Origin: Ruminococcus sp.
GTDB lineage: Bacteria; Bacillota; Clostridia; Oscillospirales; Ruminococcaceae
DNA length: 53,614 bases
NCBI GenBank assembly: GCA_017478965.1
Contig: JAFVCV010000018.1
Span: 1-53,614, forward strand
Direction of reading: 5' to 3'
Part shown: positions 40,446-49,803 of the stretch, piece by piece
How positions within the stretch are numbered: the first letter of the stretch is position 1
Layout of the letters: each line of letters begins with the position of its first letter
Made by a program: the position numbers and the translations under genes
Notes under the pieces: model-generated
Told to the model about the DNA's origin: nothing
The model's database searches: none
Seen by the model: the letters and a program-made list of their open reading frames with translations, nothing else

Positions 40446-42122
40446 TTAACTCATCCGGCCGTTTTCAATGGTAAAGGTCCTGTCGCAGATGCGAAGGGCC
40501 GAGGGGCGGTGGGAAACTATCAGCACCGTCCGGTCCGCTCCCGCCTCTTCCGAGATGGACTTTAATATGACGGCCTCATTGAGACTGTCAAGGCTGCTGG
40601 TCGGTTCGTCAAGGAGCATGAACGGTCCTCCGTGCAAAAAGGCTCTGGCCAGACCTATACGCTGTTTTTCGCCTTCGTAGAGCTTTTCGCCCAGCTCACC
40701 CGCCTGGGAGTCATAGCCCTCAGGCAGCGACATTATGAAATCGTGGACCGAGGCCTTTTTGCAGGCCTCTTCGATCTCCTCACGGGTGGCGTCGGCACGG
40801 GCTATGCGGATATTGTTCGCTATGGTGTCGTGAAAAAGCTGCGTATCCTGTGTCATGTAGCACTCGCTGCTGCGAAGACTGGCGGTGTTTATGCTGCCGA
40901 TATCTTTGCCGGAGATGAGCACGCTGTCTTTCTTAGCCGACCAGAACCTCATCAGCAGCTTCAGCAGCGTGGACTTTCCGCTGCCGGACCGGCCCTCTAT
41001 GCCGATAACGCTGTCCCTGGGTATCTCCAGACTCAGGTCCTCAAGGACCTTGTTTTCCTCCCCGGCAGAGTAGGAAAAGCTCAGGTCCCTTACGGCGGCT
41101 CCCTCAAAGCTCAGGTCCTCGCCGTCGATGACGTCCTCGGTCACAGGCTCCTCATCAATAAGGTCAGTGACTCTCCTGCCGGCGGCCAGAGTGTTCTGCA
41201 AAACGCTGCCAAGGTCAGCCAGAGCCGCAGTTGGCCCGAAGCTGGACATCATGGCCGCCACAGCCGTCAGAACGCCGCCAAGGCTGATCTTGCCGGCTGT
41301 ATAAAGCCCTATGGCCGCAAACAGCATAGCTATGCCGGCCACAGAAATGGCAGTGTTGGTAACGAGCTTGTTAAAGCCCGTGCTGCGGCTCATTTTCCTT
41401 TGCAGCTTTGAAAGGTCATCGGCCCGCTTGTTAAGTTTATTGAGCACCCGGTCGCTGTAGTTATACTGTATAGTTTCGTCCAGCCCCCGCAGGTCCTCCA
41501 GGACCAGGGCGGAGAGCTTGCCGGAGCGGCTGCGGTACTCCTCGGCGGTGTTCCCGCTTATCCTGAATATGAGTATCGGCACCGCTGCCCCGACGGTCAG
41601 ATAGGCCGCCGCCGCCAGCGCTCCCAGCAGGGGATGGACAGAGCCTATGAACACCGTCATGATGATACTCATGACCGCCGCTATGCAGATGGGCGAGACC
41701 GTATGTGCATAAAAAACTTCCAGCAGCTCGATGTCGGAGGTTATCAGTGCGATTAGGTCCCCCTTGTCTCTGCCCTCCAGCTTTGCGGGGCAGAGCCTTC
41801 TCAGTGCCTTGAAGACCCGGTCCCTGATAAGTGCCAGGAGCCTGAAGGCTATATAGTGGCCAAGATACTGCTCAGTGCATCTGAAAACTGCTCTGAGAAG
41901 GGCCATTACGCCAAGGGCAGTGAAGATCTGCCTGTAGCTCAGTCTGAGGTCGAAGCCAAGGCCCTGAGCTATGGCTATGACGCCGCCGATGGGGATGAAC
42001 TGGGCGCAGATAAAACCCATGACCCCAAGCAGGACTGCCAGCGCCATCAGCCCCGACAGGGGAGCCACCAGCTTTAAAAGCCGCAGCATTATGGCCGCAT
42101 TGCTCTCTTTACCGTTTTTCAT
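40446..42122 (-). CDS. ABC exporter half-transporter, CydC-like
   Basis: 558 residues: six membrane helices in the first 310 residues, then an ATPase domain with Walker A GRSGSGKST, Q-loop in YMTQDTQ, an unusual signature segment LYEGEKQRIGLARAF instead of LSGGQ, Walker B FMLLDEP and switch His in VSHR. With the upstream gene it forms a heterodimeric exporter of the CydDC type, known to export thiol reductants or heme-related cargo and needed for cytochrome bd assembly in E. coli. No cydAB genes are in the window. Start at MKNGKES with AAAGGAGG; overlaps the partner gene by 14 bases. Cargo uncertain. Confidence 0.83.
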   Translation of the reverse strand: MKNGKESNAAIMLRLLKLVAPLSGLMALAVLLGVMGFICAQFIPIGGVIAIAQGLGFDLRLSYRQIFTALGVMALLRAVFRCTEQYLGHYIAFRLLALIRDRVFKALRRLCPAKLEGRDKGDLIALITSDIELLEVFYAHTVSPICIAAVMSIIMTVFIGSVHPLLGALAAAAYLTVGAAVPILIFRISGNTAEEYRSRSGKLSALVLEDLRGLDETIQYNYSDRVLNKLNKRADDLSKLQRKMSRSTGFNKLVTNTAISVAGIAMLFAAIGLYTAGKISLGGVLTAVAAMMSSFGPTAALADLGSVLQNTLAAGRRVTDLIDEEPVTEDVIDGEDLSFEGAAVRDLSFSYSAGEENKVLEDLSLEIPRDSVIGIEGRSGSGKSTLLKLLMRFWSAKKDSVLISGKDIGSINTASLRSSECYMTQDTQLFHDTIANNIRIARADATREEIEEACKKASVHDFIMSLPEGYDSQAGELGEKLYEGEKQRIGLARAFLHGGPFMLLDEPTSSLDSLNEAVILKSISEEAGADRTVLIVSHRPSALRICDRTFTIENGRMS

Positions 42123-43857
42123 GGCCCCTGCCTCCTTTGCCGATGTTTTCAAGCTCCTGCTGGGTTTTCCACAGCTCTGAGTAATAGCCACCCTTTTTCA
42201 GCAGGTAGTGGTGTCTGCCGTTCTCCGCCAGTTTGCCGTCCTTCAGGACATATATTCGGTCCGCCCCGGCGGAATTCATGAGCCGGTGGGTGATGAGCAG
42301 GACCGTCCGGCTCTTTGCCAGATCGTAGATCATGTCCATTATCTCGTTCTCACTGTCCGGGTCTATGCTGCTGGTGGCCTCGTCGAAGATATAGACCGGG
42401 CTGTCGTGGAGCAAAGCTCTGGCCAGGGCCAGGCGCTGTCTCTGCCCGCCGGAAAGCTCGGCGGCATTCTCGCTGAGCCTGGTGTCAAGCCCTTTTTCCT
42501 CCCGCAGGAAATCCGCAAGCCTGGCCTTTTCCAGCGCCTCCCACATCTCTCTATCGTCGCAGTAGAGCTTTCCCATCCTGAGATTTTCCCTTACCGTGCC
42601 CTTGAAGAAAAAGCTGCTGCTGCCCACGTATGTCAGGCTGTCCATCAGATTCTCCTCGGAGATCTCCGAAAGCTCCATGCCGCCTATCTTCACGCTGCCC
42701 TCATAGTTCTTTATGCGCCCCATGAGTATCATGGCGATGGTGGACTTTCCGCTGCCCGAGGCGCCGGTGATGGCTGTCAGCCGGTTCTTTTTCAGCTCTA
42801 TGTTTATCCTGTGAAGTACCTCTCTGTCCTTCTCATAGCCAAATCTCAGGTCGCTTATCTTTATGCCCGTCCTGTCCGGATCTATCCGCCCGAAGGCCGG
42901 CTCAGGGTCAGGCATATCGAGAAGCCTGAACATCCTGTCGCTGGCCGCCATTCCGTTCATGGCCACGTGGAAATAGCTGCCGAGCCTTCTCATGGGGATG
43001 AAGAATTCCGCCGAGAGCATTATGACCGTAAAGCAGCCACCATAGCCTACCCGTCCTGCCCTGAACTCCGAAAGGGCTATGACCGTCCCCAGGGCAGCCC
43101 CGCCGTAGGCGATAAGGTCCATGATGGTCACGGAATTGAGCTGCATGGTCAGCACCTTCATGGTTATCCTGCGAAAGCGCTCCGCCTCGGCGTTCATGCT
43201 GCGGTTCTGTCTTTCGTCGGCCTTGTATATCTTCAGGGTGGTCATTCCCTGAAGGTTCTCAAGAAAATTGTCCCCGAGCTTTGCATACTCTCCCCAGTAC
43301 TTAGAAAGGAGTTTTTTGGCTATCTTCTGCACCGCAACGATCGCCCCCGGTATCAGCGGCACGCATACGAGCAGCACTATCGCCGCCCTCAGGCTCACTA
43401 TGCACAAGAGCCCGAACAGCGTCAGCGGCGCCAGCATCGAGTAAAAAAACTGCGGCAGGTAGGCCCCGAAATAAGTCTCCAGCTGATCGACGCCCTCTAC
43501 CGTCACCTGCACAGTCTCGGCGGTCCTGATCTTCTCCTTGTAGGAGGTGCCTGTCTTTATGAGCTTTCTGAATATCTTGTCCCTGAGGTGCTTTTTGACC
43601 CCGGCGGAGGCCTGATAGCTGTACTTTTCCTGCAATACCGAGCAGATGGCCCGGACTATGACCGCCGATAAGGAGGCGCCCGCCGCAAAGCCCACGTCGG
43701 TCCGCTCACAGGTCCCTTGTATGAGCTTTTCCAGAAGATCCCCCACGGCAAATACCATAGCCGCCCCGAAAAGCATCGCCAGCCACTGCACGGCCACTAT
43801 CCTGTATATATATTTCTTGCTGTCGCCCATTTCGGCGACAAGTCGTTTTTTTATCAT
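42109..43857 (-). CDS. ABC exporter half-transporter, CydD-like
   Basis: 582 residues, the partner half-transporter. Six membrane helices, then an ATPase with Walker A GASGSGKST, signature LSGGQRQRLALARAL, Walker B VYIFDEATSSID and switch His in LITHR. The GTVQVTVEGVDQLETYFGAYLPQ region is typical of the CydD/ThrABC-type exporters. This subunit has the canonical signature, so the active ATP site is formed with the degenerate partner. Start at MIKKRL behind AGGTGAT. A promoter (TTGCAT, 17, TATAAT) lies 40 bases upstream. Confidence 0.85.
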   Translation of the reverse strand: MIKKRLVAEMGDSKKYIYRIVAVQWLAMLFGAAMVFAVGDLLEKLIQGTCERTDVGFAAGASLSAVIVRAICSVLQEKYSYQASAGVKKHLRDKIFRKLIKTGTSYKEKIRTAETVQVTVEGVDQLETYFGAYLPQFFYSMLAPLTLFGLLCIVSLRAAIVLLVCVPLIPGAIVAVQKIAKKLLSKYWGEYAKLGDNFLENLQGMTTLKIYKADERQNRSMNAEAERFRRITMKVLTMQLNSVTIMDLIAYGGAALGTVIALSEFRAGRVGYGGCFTVIMLSAEFFIPMRRLGSYFHVAMNGMAASDRMFRLLDMPDPEPAFGRIDPDRTGIKISDLRFGYEKDREVLHRINIELKKNRLTAITGASGSGKSTIAMILMGRIKNYEGSVKIGGMELSEISEENLMDSLTYVGSSSFFFKGTVRENLRMGKLYCDDREMWEALEKARLADFLREEKGLDTRLSENAAELSGGQRQRLALARALLHDSPVYIFDEATSSIDPDSENEIMDMIYDLAKSRTVLLITHRLMNSAGADRIYVLKDGKLAENGRHHYLLKKGGYYSELWKTQQELENIGKGGRGHEKR

Positions 43858-43896
43858 TTTATCACCTGTCTTGTACATATAGTTACAGATACTAAC

Positions 43897-43925
43897 ATTA
43901 TACACCATATATATAAAAAATGCAA
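43897..43925 (-). promoter_or_regulatory. Sigma-A promoter of the cydDC-like operon
   Basis: On the minus strand TTGCAT (43925-43920), 17-base spacer, TATAAT (43902-43897). Confidence 0.75.
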
Positions 43926-44021
43926 ATCATTTTTATTAAAGCTTTGATGAATTTTGTAAGAATACCTTCCCGCCTTCTGCCCTTAGACCGGGCGCAGCGG
44001 CCGGTTTGTTCAATATGTCAA

Positions 44022-44050
44022 TGGACAATGCGGGCGTAAGATGTTATAAT
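44022..44050 (+). promoter_or_regulatory. Sigma-A promoter of the ABC-F gene
   Basis: TGGACA at 44022-44027, 17-base spacer, TATAAT at 44045-44050. Confidence 0.7.
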
Positions 44051-44104
44051 ATATCTGTTTCGTGTCCTGTTGAGGACGGTATGACTGGGAAAAGGAGAGG
44101 TAAA

Positions 44105-45721
44105 ATGATTACAGTATCGAATGTGAGCCTGTCGTTCGGCGGGCAGCTGCTTTTCAAGGACGTTGACCTTAAATTCACCGGCGGTAACTGCTACGGCATC
44201 ATCGGCGCAAACGGCGCAGGAAAATCCACTTTCTTGAGGATACTCAACGGCGAGCTGGAGCCGACCACAGGCGAGGTGGCCATTTCCAAGGGCGAAAGGC
44301 TCTCTGTGCTCAGACAGGACCACTTTGCCTTTGACAGCTATACGGTCCTTGACACGGTGATAATGGGCAACAAAAGGCTCTATGACATCATGCAGGAGAA
44401 GGACGCACTCTACGCCAAGGAGGATTTCTCCGAGGAGGACGGCGACAGGGCCGGGGAGCTGGAGAGCGAGTTCGCAGAGCTCAACGGCTGGGAGGCCGAG
44501 AGCGACGCTTCAAAGCTCATTCAGGGCCTGGGACTGCCGGAGGAAATAATGTATCAGCAGATGTCTGCACTTTCGGGCAACGAGAAGGTCAAGGTGCTTT
44601 TAGCGCAGGCGCTTTTCGGGAACCCTGACATCATCATGCTGGACGAGCCGACGAACCATCTCGACATCGACGCCATCAGATGGCTGGAGGACTTTCTTGC
44701 CGACTATTTCGGCACCGTTCTGGTAGTGAGCCACGACAGGCATTTTCTCAATAACGTCTGCACCCATATCGTTGATATAGACTACACAAAGATAAAGATG
44801 TATGTGGGCAACTACGAGTTCTGGTACGAAAGCTCGCAGCTCATGCAAAGGCTGATAAAGAACCAGAACAAGAAGGCCGAGGAGAAGATAAAGGAACTTC
44901 AGGAGTTCATAAACCGTTTCTCAGCCAACAAATCCAAGTCCCGGCAGGCTACGGCAAGGCGAAAGCTCCTGGATAAGCTCACTGTGGAGGAGATGCCTGC
45001 ATCGTCGAGAAAGTACCCATTCATAGGCTTTAATATCGACAGAGAGCTTGGAAAGGACGTGCTGAAGGTCAGCGGCATATCAAAGACCGTTGACGGGACA
45101 AAGCTTCTGAACAACGTCACCTTTACCCTATCAAGGACCGATAAGGTCGCTTTTATCGGTGAGAGCGAGCAGGCGATCACCATGCTGTTCAAGATACTGG
45201 CTGAGGAGGAGGAGCCTGACGAGGGGACTATAAAATGGGGCGTTTCCACTTCGAGGTCATACTTCCCCATGGACAATTCTGAGTATTTCAACGGTCACGA
45301 AGAGAGCATAGTTGACTGGCTGCGGCCATATTCTACTTCGGAAGTGACAGATACCTTCCTCAGGGGCTTTTTGGGCCGTATGCTTTTCAGCGGCGACGAG
45401 ATATACAAGCCCGTGCAGGTCCTTTCCGGCGGCGAGAAGGTCAGATGTATGTTCAGCAGGATGATGCTGTTCGGCTCCAATGTCATTATGCTGGACCGTC
45501 CCACCAACCATCTGGACCTGGAGTCGATCACTGCGGTGAATAACGGACTGAGGGATTTCAAGGGAGTAGTCATCTTTGCGAGCCACGACCATGAGATAGT
45601 ACAGACGGTAGCGAACCGCATAATCGAGATAACTCCTGATGGCTGCATAGACCGTGAGGGCACCTATGAGGAATTTCTGGACTGGCGCCGTGAGAGGGGC
45701 ATGAAGTCGTTTATAGAATAA
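44105..45721 (+). CDS. ABC-F family ATPase (ribosome-associated)
   Basis: 538 residues with two ABC domains and no membrane part, joined by a charged linker (about 240-300, KNQNKKAEEKIKELQEF). Domain 1 has Walker A GANGAGKST, a signature SALSGNEKVKVLLAQAL and Walker B IIMLDEPTNHLDIDA; domain 2 has a degenerate Walker A (GESEQAITMLF) but keeps VLSGGEKVR and a modified Walker B MLDRPTNHLD. This resembles the YbiT-like branch of ABC-F proteins, which act at the ribosomal E site in translation or antibiotic protection. Start chosen at MITVSN, behind AAAAGGAGAGG. Own promoter and terminator. Confidence 0.9.
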   Translation: MITVSNVSLSFGGQLLFKDVDLKFTGGNCYGIIGANGAGKSTFLRILNGELEPTTGEVAISKGERLSVLRQDHFAFDSYTVLDTVIMGNKRLYDIMQEKDALYAKEDFSEEDGDRAGELESEFAELNGWEAESDASKLIQGLGLPEEIMYQQMSALSGNEKVKVLLAQALFGNPDIIMLDEPTNHLDIDAIRWLEDFLADYFGTVLVVSHDRHFLNNVCTHIVDIDYTKIKMYVGNYEFWYESSQLMQRLIKNQNKKAEEKIKELQEFINRFSANKSKSRQATARRKLLDKLTVEEMPASSRKYPFIGFNIDRELGKDVLKVSGISKTVDGTKLLNNVTFTLSRTDKVAFIGESEQAITMLFKILAEEEEPDEGTIKWGVSTSRSYFPMDNSEYFNGHEESIVDWLRPYSTSEVTDTFLRGFLGRMLFSGDEIYKPVQVLSGGEKVRCMFSRMMLFGSNVIMLDRPTNHLDLESITAVNNGLRDFKGVVIFASHDHEIVQTVANRIIEITPDGCIDREGTYEEFLDWRRERGMKSFIE

Positions 45722-45728
45722 TATCAGC

Positions 45729-45766
45729 AATGTCTCCCGTTCGATCATAAACGGGAGACATTTTTT
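45729..45766 (+). terminator. Intrinsic terminator after the ABC-F gene
   Basis: Perfect 13-bp stem AATGTCTCCCGTT (45729-45741) / AACGGGAGACATT (45750-45762) followed by Ts. Confidence 0.92.
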
Positions 45767-45874
45767 AATGTCAGGCAAAGCTCACTATTCTTAAAATTCT
45801 TTGTGCAAGTCTACGGTATAATTGCTTGTGAGCAGCATGGATCTGTACAAAGAGCTGAAATTTACTCAAGAGTG

Positions 45875-45909
45875 TTGACATATCTGTGATGACTGTGTAT
45901 ACTGTATAC
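45875..45909 (+). promoter_or_regulatory. Promoter and GntR-like operator of the ytr-type operon
   Basis: TTGACA at 45875-45880, 17-base spacer, TATACT at 45898-45903. Two palindromic GTATAC boxes (45897-45902 and 45904-45909), 7 bases apart, overlap the -10, the expected place for autorepression by the GntR/YtrA-type regulator encoded next. Confidence 0.65.
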
Positions 45910-46046
45910 ATACAGTTCAAACAAAGTAGACAGTTGGACTTTATGCTAGCGTAAGATCCTTGACGACGGACCCCACGGCTATGGGCGAGAAAAAGAAAAG
46001 CCCCCCGGAAAGGTCCAAAAAAGAAATGAGGTGCAAACAGGAGCGT

Positions 46047-46421
46047 ATGAATATCTTTATAGACAACAAAAGCGGAGCGCCGATATATGACCAGATATAT
46101 ACACAGATAAAGAGTCAGATAATAAGCGGCGTGCTGAATGAGGACGAGGCCCTGCCTTCCATAAGGAGCCTGGCCAAGGACCTCAAGATAAGCGTCGTCA
46201 CCACCAAGCGGGCTTATGACGAGCTTGAAAGGGAAGGGTTCATCTACACCATAGCTGCCAAGGGCTGCTTTGTGGCGCCGAAGAATATGGAGCTTATAAA
46301 AGAGGCGAACCTGAGAAAGATAGAAGAGCTTATGACAGAGATAAGCAAGCTTGCAGCGAGCTGCGGGCTTACGAAGAAAGAATTGACGGAGATGTTCGAG
46401 TACATCTCTGAGGAGGAGTAA
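46047..46421 (+). CDS. GntR family regulator, YtrA type
   Basis: 124 residues: an N-terminal GntR winged helix (IYDQIYTQIKSQIISGVLNEDEALPSIRSLAKDLKIS ... TTKRAYDELEREGFI) and a short helical dimerisation tail of the YtrA subfamily, too short for an FadR or HutC effector domain. YtrA-type proteins repress adjacent ABC transporter operons until cell-envelope stress. The start was taken at MNIFIDN; the ATG at 46026 is an alternative, since the AGGAG before 46047 is only 3 bases away. The stop lies 3 bases before the ATPase start. Confidence 0.88.
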   Translation: MNIFIDNKSGAPIYDQIYTQIKSQIISGVLNEDEALPSIRSLAKDLKISVVTTKRAYDELEREGFIYTIAAKGCFVAPKNMELIKEANLRKIEELMTEISKLAASCGLTKKELTEMFEYISEEE

Positions 46422-46424
46422 CAA

Positions 46425-47273
46425 ATGGCTGAGAATGCGATAGAGATAAGGGGAGTCACAAAGAGATACAAGGACTTCTGCCTTGACAATGTAGACCTGA
46501 CCCTGCCGGGCGGCTGTATCTTAGGGCTAATAGGCGAGAACGGCGCCGGCAAATCCACACTGATAAAGGTGCTGCTTGGCATTATCCATAAGAACGCCGG
46601 TTCTGTGAAGATACTCGGCAGGGACGCTGACAGGGAGCTTTCGGATATCAAGGAGGACATCGGCGTGGTCTTGGACGAGGTGGGCATACCGGACGGTTTC
46701 AGGGCTAAGCACATAAATAACGTTATGAAACTGGCCTACCGCAACTGGGACGAGAAACAGTTTTATGATGATCTGGAAAAGTTTAAGATACCCACGAATA
46801 AAAAGTTCAAGGAATTTTCCAGGGGCATGAAAATGAAGATGGGCATAGCTATCGCTCTTTCACACAAGGCAAAGCTGCTGGTCCTGGACGAGGCCACTAA
46901 CGGCCTTGACCCGGTTATACGTGACGAGGTGACGGATATCTTCAACGACTTCACCAGGGAGGAGGACCATTCTATCCTCATTTCTTCCCATATCGTCAGC
47001 GACCTGGAAAAGCTCTGCGATTATGTGAGCTTTATACATCACGGCAGAGTCCTGCTCAATGAGGAGAAAGACGTGCTGCTGGAAGAATATGCGATCTGTC
47101 ACTGCTCGGAGGAACAGCTCGCAAGCCTTGACCCGGCAGCAGTAAAGGGCAGAAAAGTGGGCAGATACGGCGCACAGGCCCTGGTGCTCAGGGATAAGGT
47201 GCCGGCAGACATGAATCTTAGTCCGGTAAATATCGAGGAGCTGTTCGTCTTTATGATAAAGGAGGCCGATTAG
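46425..47273 (+). CDS. ABC transporter ATPase (YtrB-like)
   Basis: 282 residues, cytoplasmic ATPase of an ABC-2 type transporter. Walker A GENGAGKST, Q-loop GVVLDEV region, a signature FSRGMKMKMGIAIAL (SRGM variant typical of this branch), Walker B LLVLDEA and switch His in ISSHIV. Second gene of the GntR-led operon; its permeases follow immediately. Confidence 0.92.
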   Translation: MAENAIEIRGVTKRYKDFCLDNVDLTLPGGCILGLIGENGAGKSTLIKVLLGIIHKNAGSVKILGRDADRELSDIKEDIGVVLDEVGIPDGFRAKHINNVMKLAYRNWDEKQFYDDLEKFKIPTNKKFKEFSRGMKMKMGIAIALSHKAKLLVLDEATNGLDPVIRDEVTDIFNDFTREEDHSILISSHIVSDLEKLCDYVSFIHHGRVLLNEEKDVLLEEYAICHCSEEQLASLDPAAVKGRKVGRYGAQALVLRDKVPADMNLSPVNIEELFVFMIKEAD

Positions 47274-47274
47274 G

Positions 47275-47904
47275 TTGAAGTGTCTGTATGTAAAGGAACT
47301 CTGGCAGATGCGCACCAACGGACTGGTGTATGGCGGCCTGGCGGGACTTATCATGCTTATCACCGGCGCTGCCTTAGCGGCTCTTGGCATAGCTGACGGT
47401 TTTTTCCTCAGCTGGCCTGTGTTCCTTATGGCGGGCGTGGCACCTTTTGCAGACCTTAACGACGACTTCAAGAGCAGATGGAGCGATCTCGTCAGGACGC
47501 TTCCTGCCCGTCGAAGCGACGAGGTGGGGGCTAAGTATCTTATCGCACTGACCATTTTAGGGGCAGTGAGTCTGGTGTATATCATATCCCGTATACCGGT
47601 GATCGCAGCAGGGGGCATGGATATGGGAGAGCTTTTCAAGCGCCTAGCCTTGCTTATGTCTATGGGCTCGTTCGCACCGGCGCTGCCGCTGCCCCTGGCT
47701 TACAGATGGGGCGACAGGGGACTGAAAGCAGCCTATATCGTGACCATGGTCCTGATGGGGATGTTCGGCGGCTTCTATTCGACGGACTCTGTCCACGATA
47801 AGATGAGCGGAGCCGGGGCTGCCGTCATGCTTGGTACTTTTGCAGCGCTGTTCGGCCTGTCCTGGGTCATTTCAGCCCGCTGTATAAATAAATATGACCG
47901 GTGA
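47275..47904 (+). CDS. ABC-2 type permease
   Basis: 209 residues with about six membrane helices, unrelated in detail to ATPases and typical of small ABC-2 permeases in ytr-type operons. Starts at TTG one base after the ATPase stop, with GGAGG 10 bases upstream in the end of that gene. It keeps a conserved cytoplasmic stretch LNDDFKSRWSDLVRTLPARRSDEVGAKYL after the second helix. Likely dimer partner with one of the next two permeases; cargo unknown. Confidence 0.82.
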   Translation: MKCLYVKELWQMRTNGLVYGGLAGLIMLITGAALAALGIADGFFLSWPVFLMAGVAPFADLNDDFKSRWSDLVRTLPARRSDEVGAKYLIALTILGAVSLVYIISRIPVIAAGGMDMGELFKRLALLMSMGSFAPALPLPLAYRWGDRGLKAAYIVTMVLMGMFGGFYSTDSVHDKMSGAGAAVMLGTFAALFGLSWVISARCINKYDR

Positions 47905-47937
47905 GAAAACCGGCAGAGAGAACGGAGAGAAACAAAT

Positions 47938-48573
47938 ATGAAAGCCTTATTCAGAAAAGATCTTTACAGCTGGTGGCAGACCTGTTATTTTATGCTGCTG
48001 CTGCCTGCGATGAACGTGGTCTTCTGCATCGAGTACGCTATCCAGGGAAAACCGCTGCCCCTGCCCATGTTCATATACTCCGCCTGCTTTATGTGCGTCA
48101 CACCCGGCACCCTTCATGTGCAGGACGTCACCAGCAAGTGGTTCATCTATTCTTTCACCCTGCCCGTGAAGCGCAGCGAAACGGTGGCTGAAAAATACCT
48201 TCTTGCCCTTATCCTGGGGGCCGGGGTGGATCTTATCATGCTGCTGACCGTTGGTCTTTGCGCAGTCCTGGGGGGCGATCTGAGCGGCGCAGGCACCATG
48301 CTGCTGACCGTTTCGGCAATGGGGCTGCTGCCGGCTACGGCGTTCCTGCCGGTGAGCTTTGCTATGTCAGACAAGTCCCAGGCGGCAAGGAGCCTTGTAG
48401 GGGCGCTGATAGGCGGTTTTTTGGGCGGCGGCGCAGTCATGATGACTCAGAGGGCATTTGACAGCGAACCGTCCGCAGCCAGTCAGGCAGTGCTGTTAGG
48501 AGTCGTTATGGTGCTGTTCGGCATCTCCTGGGCAGTTTCTACAGCCATAAACAACAGAAAAGACATGGCGTGA
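47938..48573 (+). CDS. ABC-2 type permease
   Basis: 211 residues, six membrane helices. Begins MKALFRKDLYSWWQT, and a cytoplasmic loop KWFIYSFTLPVKRSETVAEKYL matches the corresponding loop of the preceding permease (PxxRSE-x-V-x-x-KYL), so the two are paralogues. Follows by 33 bases; GGAGAGAAACAAAT ribosome site. Confidence 0.83.
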   Translation: MKALFRKDLYSWWQTCYFMLLLPAMNVVFCIEYAIQGKPLPLPMFIYSACFMCVTPGTLHVQDVTSKWFIYSFTLPVKRSETVAEKYLLALILGAGVDLIMLLTVGLCAVLGGDLSGAGTMLLTVSAMGLLPATAFLPVSFAMSDKSQAARSLVGALIGGFLGGGAVMMTQRAFDSEPSAASQAVLLGVVMVLFGISWAVSTAINNRKDMA

Positions 48574-48591
48574 GAAACGGGGGAGACAACG

Positions 48592-49236
48592 ATGAAAGCA
48601 TATTTACTTAAAGAATACTATCAGAACCGGTTCGGTCATATCCTGTATGTCATAGTCTGCGTCATTGTGATGCTGGCAGGGATATTTACCGGTAATTCAG
48701 CCGGAACGGTCTATTCGCCCATACTTACCATTAGCTGTTTAATGGTCAGTATGTTCGCCATGACTGTTTTTACTAACGATGAGAGGGACAGGAGCAGGGT
48801 CATGATGGCTCTTACGCCTGTAAAGCCCCGCAGCCTGGTGAACTGCCGCTATCTTAAAGCCGTAGCTTTTCCGACAGTGATGATAGCCCTTAATGTCATA
48901 GCGGTGTTTATCGGCCTTGCCCTTGGCGGGTGGAGCATTTCGGGCCACGGCATACAGCTGCTTTTTTCCGCAGCTCTTTCCTTTGCGGCAGCTGTGATCC
49001 CCACGGCGATACTTTATCCGCTGTATTTCAGGTTTTCCGCCGAGAAGGTGGGCATTATCCAGGGCATAGTGGCATTTTTGGCAATATCTGTTATCATGCC
49101 GCTGATACTTGCGCAAGAGGCGTTCGACACCCCGGAAGGCTCCTTCGTGTGCATAGGGCTCCTCGCCGGGTCGGCAGTTTTGCTCCTGCTTTCCTATCTG
49201 GCCAGCCTGGATCTCTGCCAGAGACGTGACTTGTAA
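48592..49236 (+). CDS. ABC-2 type permease
   Basis: 214 residues, six membrane helices, third permease-like gene of the operon. Loop ALTPVKPRSLVNCRYLKA after the second helix again resembles the paralogues but is more diverged (no RSE). Start has a GGGGGAG site. Operon ends at a terminator 10 bases after the stop. Confidence 0.83.
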   Translation: MKAYLLKEYYQNRFGHILYVIVCVIVMLAGIFTGNSAGTVYSPILTISCLMVSMFAMTVFTNDERDRSRVMMALTPVKPRSLVNCRYLKAVAFPTVMIALNVIAVFIGLALGGWSISGHGIQLLFSAALSFAAAVIPTAILYPLYFRFSAEKVGIIQGIVAFLAISVIMPLILAQEAFDTPEGSFVCIGLLAGSAVLLLLSYLASLDLCQRRDL

Positions 49237-49243
49237 ATAAGAT

Positions 49244-49274
49244 AAGCCCCCGCCGCAAGGCGGGGGCTTAGTGT
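49244..49274. terminator. Terminator at the end of the ytr-type operon
   Basis: AAGCCCCCGCC (49244-49254) / GGCGGGGGCTT (49259-49269) with GCAA loop, and a short T tract on the plus strand. The convergent phosphodiesterase gene ends 7 bases away. Confidence 0.9.
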
Positions 49275-49276
49275 TT

Positions 49277-49789
49277 TCAAAGGCTGTAAAGTGTGAACTT
49301 GCCGTCCTCCAGTATCATATAAGAATGGTCCGACCCCTCCTTGGGTATGGATACCGAGCCGGGGTTCACATAGGTATAGCCGCCCATATCCCTGAGGACC
49401 GGCACATGGGTATGGCCGTGGAGAAGTATATCGCCTTTTTGCAGCGGGGGCAGACGGTCACAGTTGAATTTGTGGCCGTGGGTGGCGAATATTCTGAGCC
49501 CGTCCTGGCAGATATAGGCATAGTCTGCCATGATGGGAAATCCCAGCACCATCTGGTCCACCTCAGTGTCGCAGTTGCCTCTGACGCAGAGTATGTCTTC
49601 ACTCAGACCGTTGAGCATTTCTATGACCTTCTTCGGCTCATACTCCTCCGGCAGGTCGTTTCGTGGCCCGTGATACAACAGGTCCCCCAGCAGCAGCAGC
49701 CGTCCGGCTCCGCTCTCTTTATAGGCCCTTACCATTTTCTCACACCACAGCGCCGAGCCATGTATATCCGATGCGATAAAAAGTCTCAT
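49277..49789 (-). CDS. YfcE-type metallophosphodiesterase
   Basis: 170 residues of the MJ0936/YfcE branch of calcineurin-like phosphoesterases. The metal-binding set is complete: SDIHG near 7-11, GDLLYHG near 35, GNCD near 72, an H in THGHKF and GHTHVP near 125, with a final NPGS. Acts on phosphodiester substrates in vitro in relatives; physiological substrate unknown. Follows the AraC-family gene on the same strand by 14 bases, probably co-transcribed. Confidence 0.92.
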   Translation of the reverse strand: MRLFIASDIHGSALWCEKMVRAYKESGAGRLLLLGDLLYHGPRNDLPEEYEPKKVIEMLNGLSEDILCVRGNCDTEVDQMVLGFPIMADYAYICQDGLRIFATHGHKFNCDRLPPLQKGDILLHGHTHVPVLRDMGGYTYVNPGSVSIPKEGSDHSYMILEDGKFTLYSL

Positions 49790-49803
49790 GCTGTCCTGCT
49801 TTC

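Noticed and set aside
42208-43671. 487-codon open frame on the plus strand
   Set aside because: Opposite the cydD-like gene, which has complete ABC motifs.
44006-44104. Longer start for the ABC-F protein
   Set aside because: The upstream in-frame ATG at 44006 lies before the promoter; the ATG at 44105 has a strong ribosome site and matches the family start.
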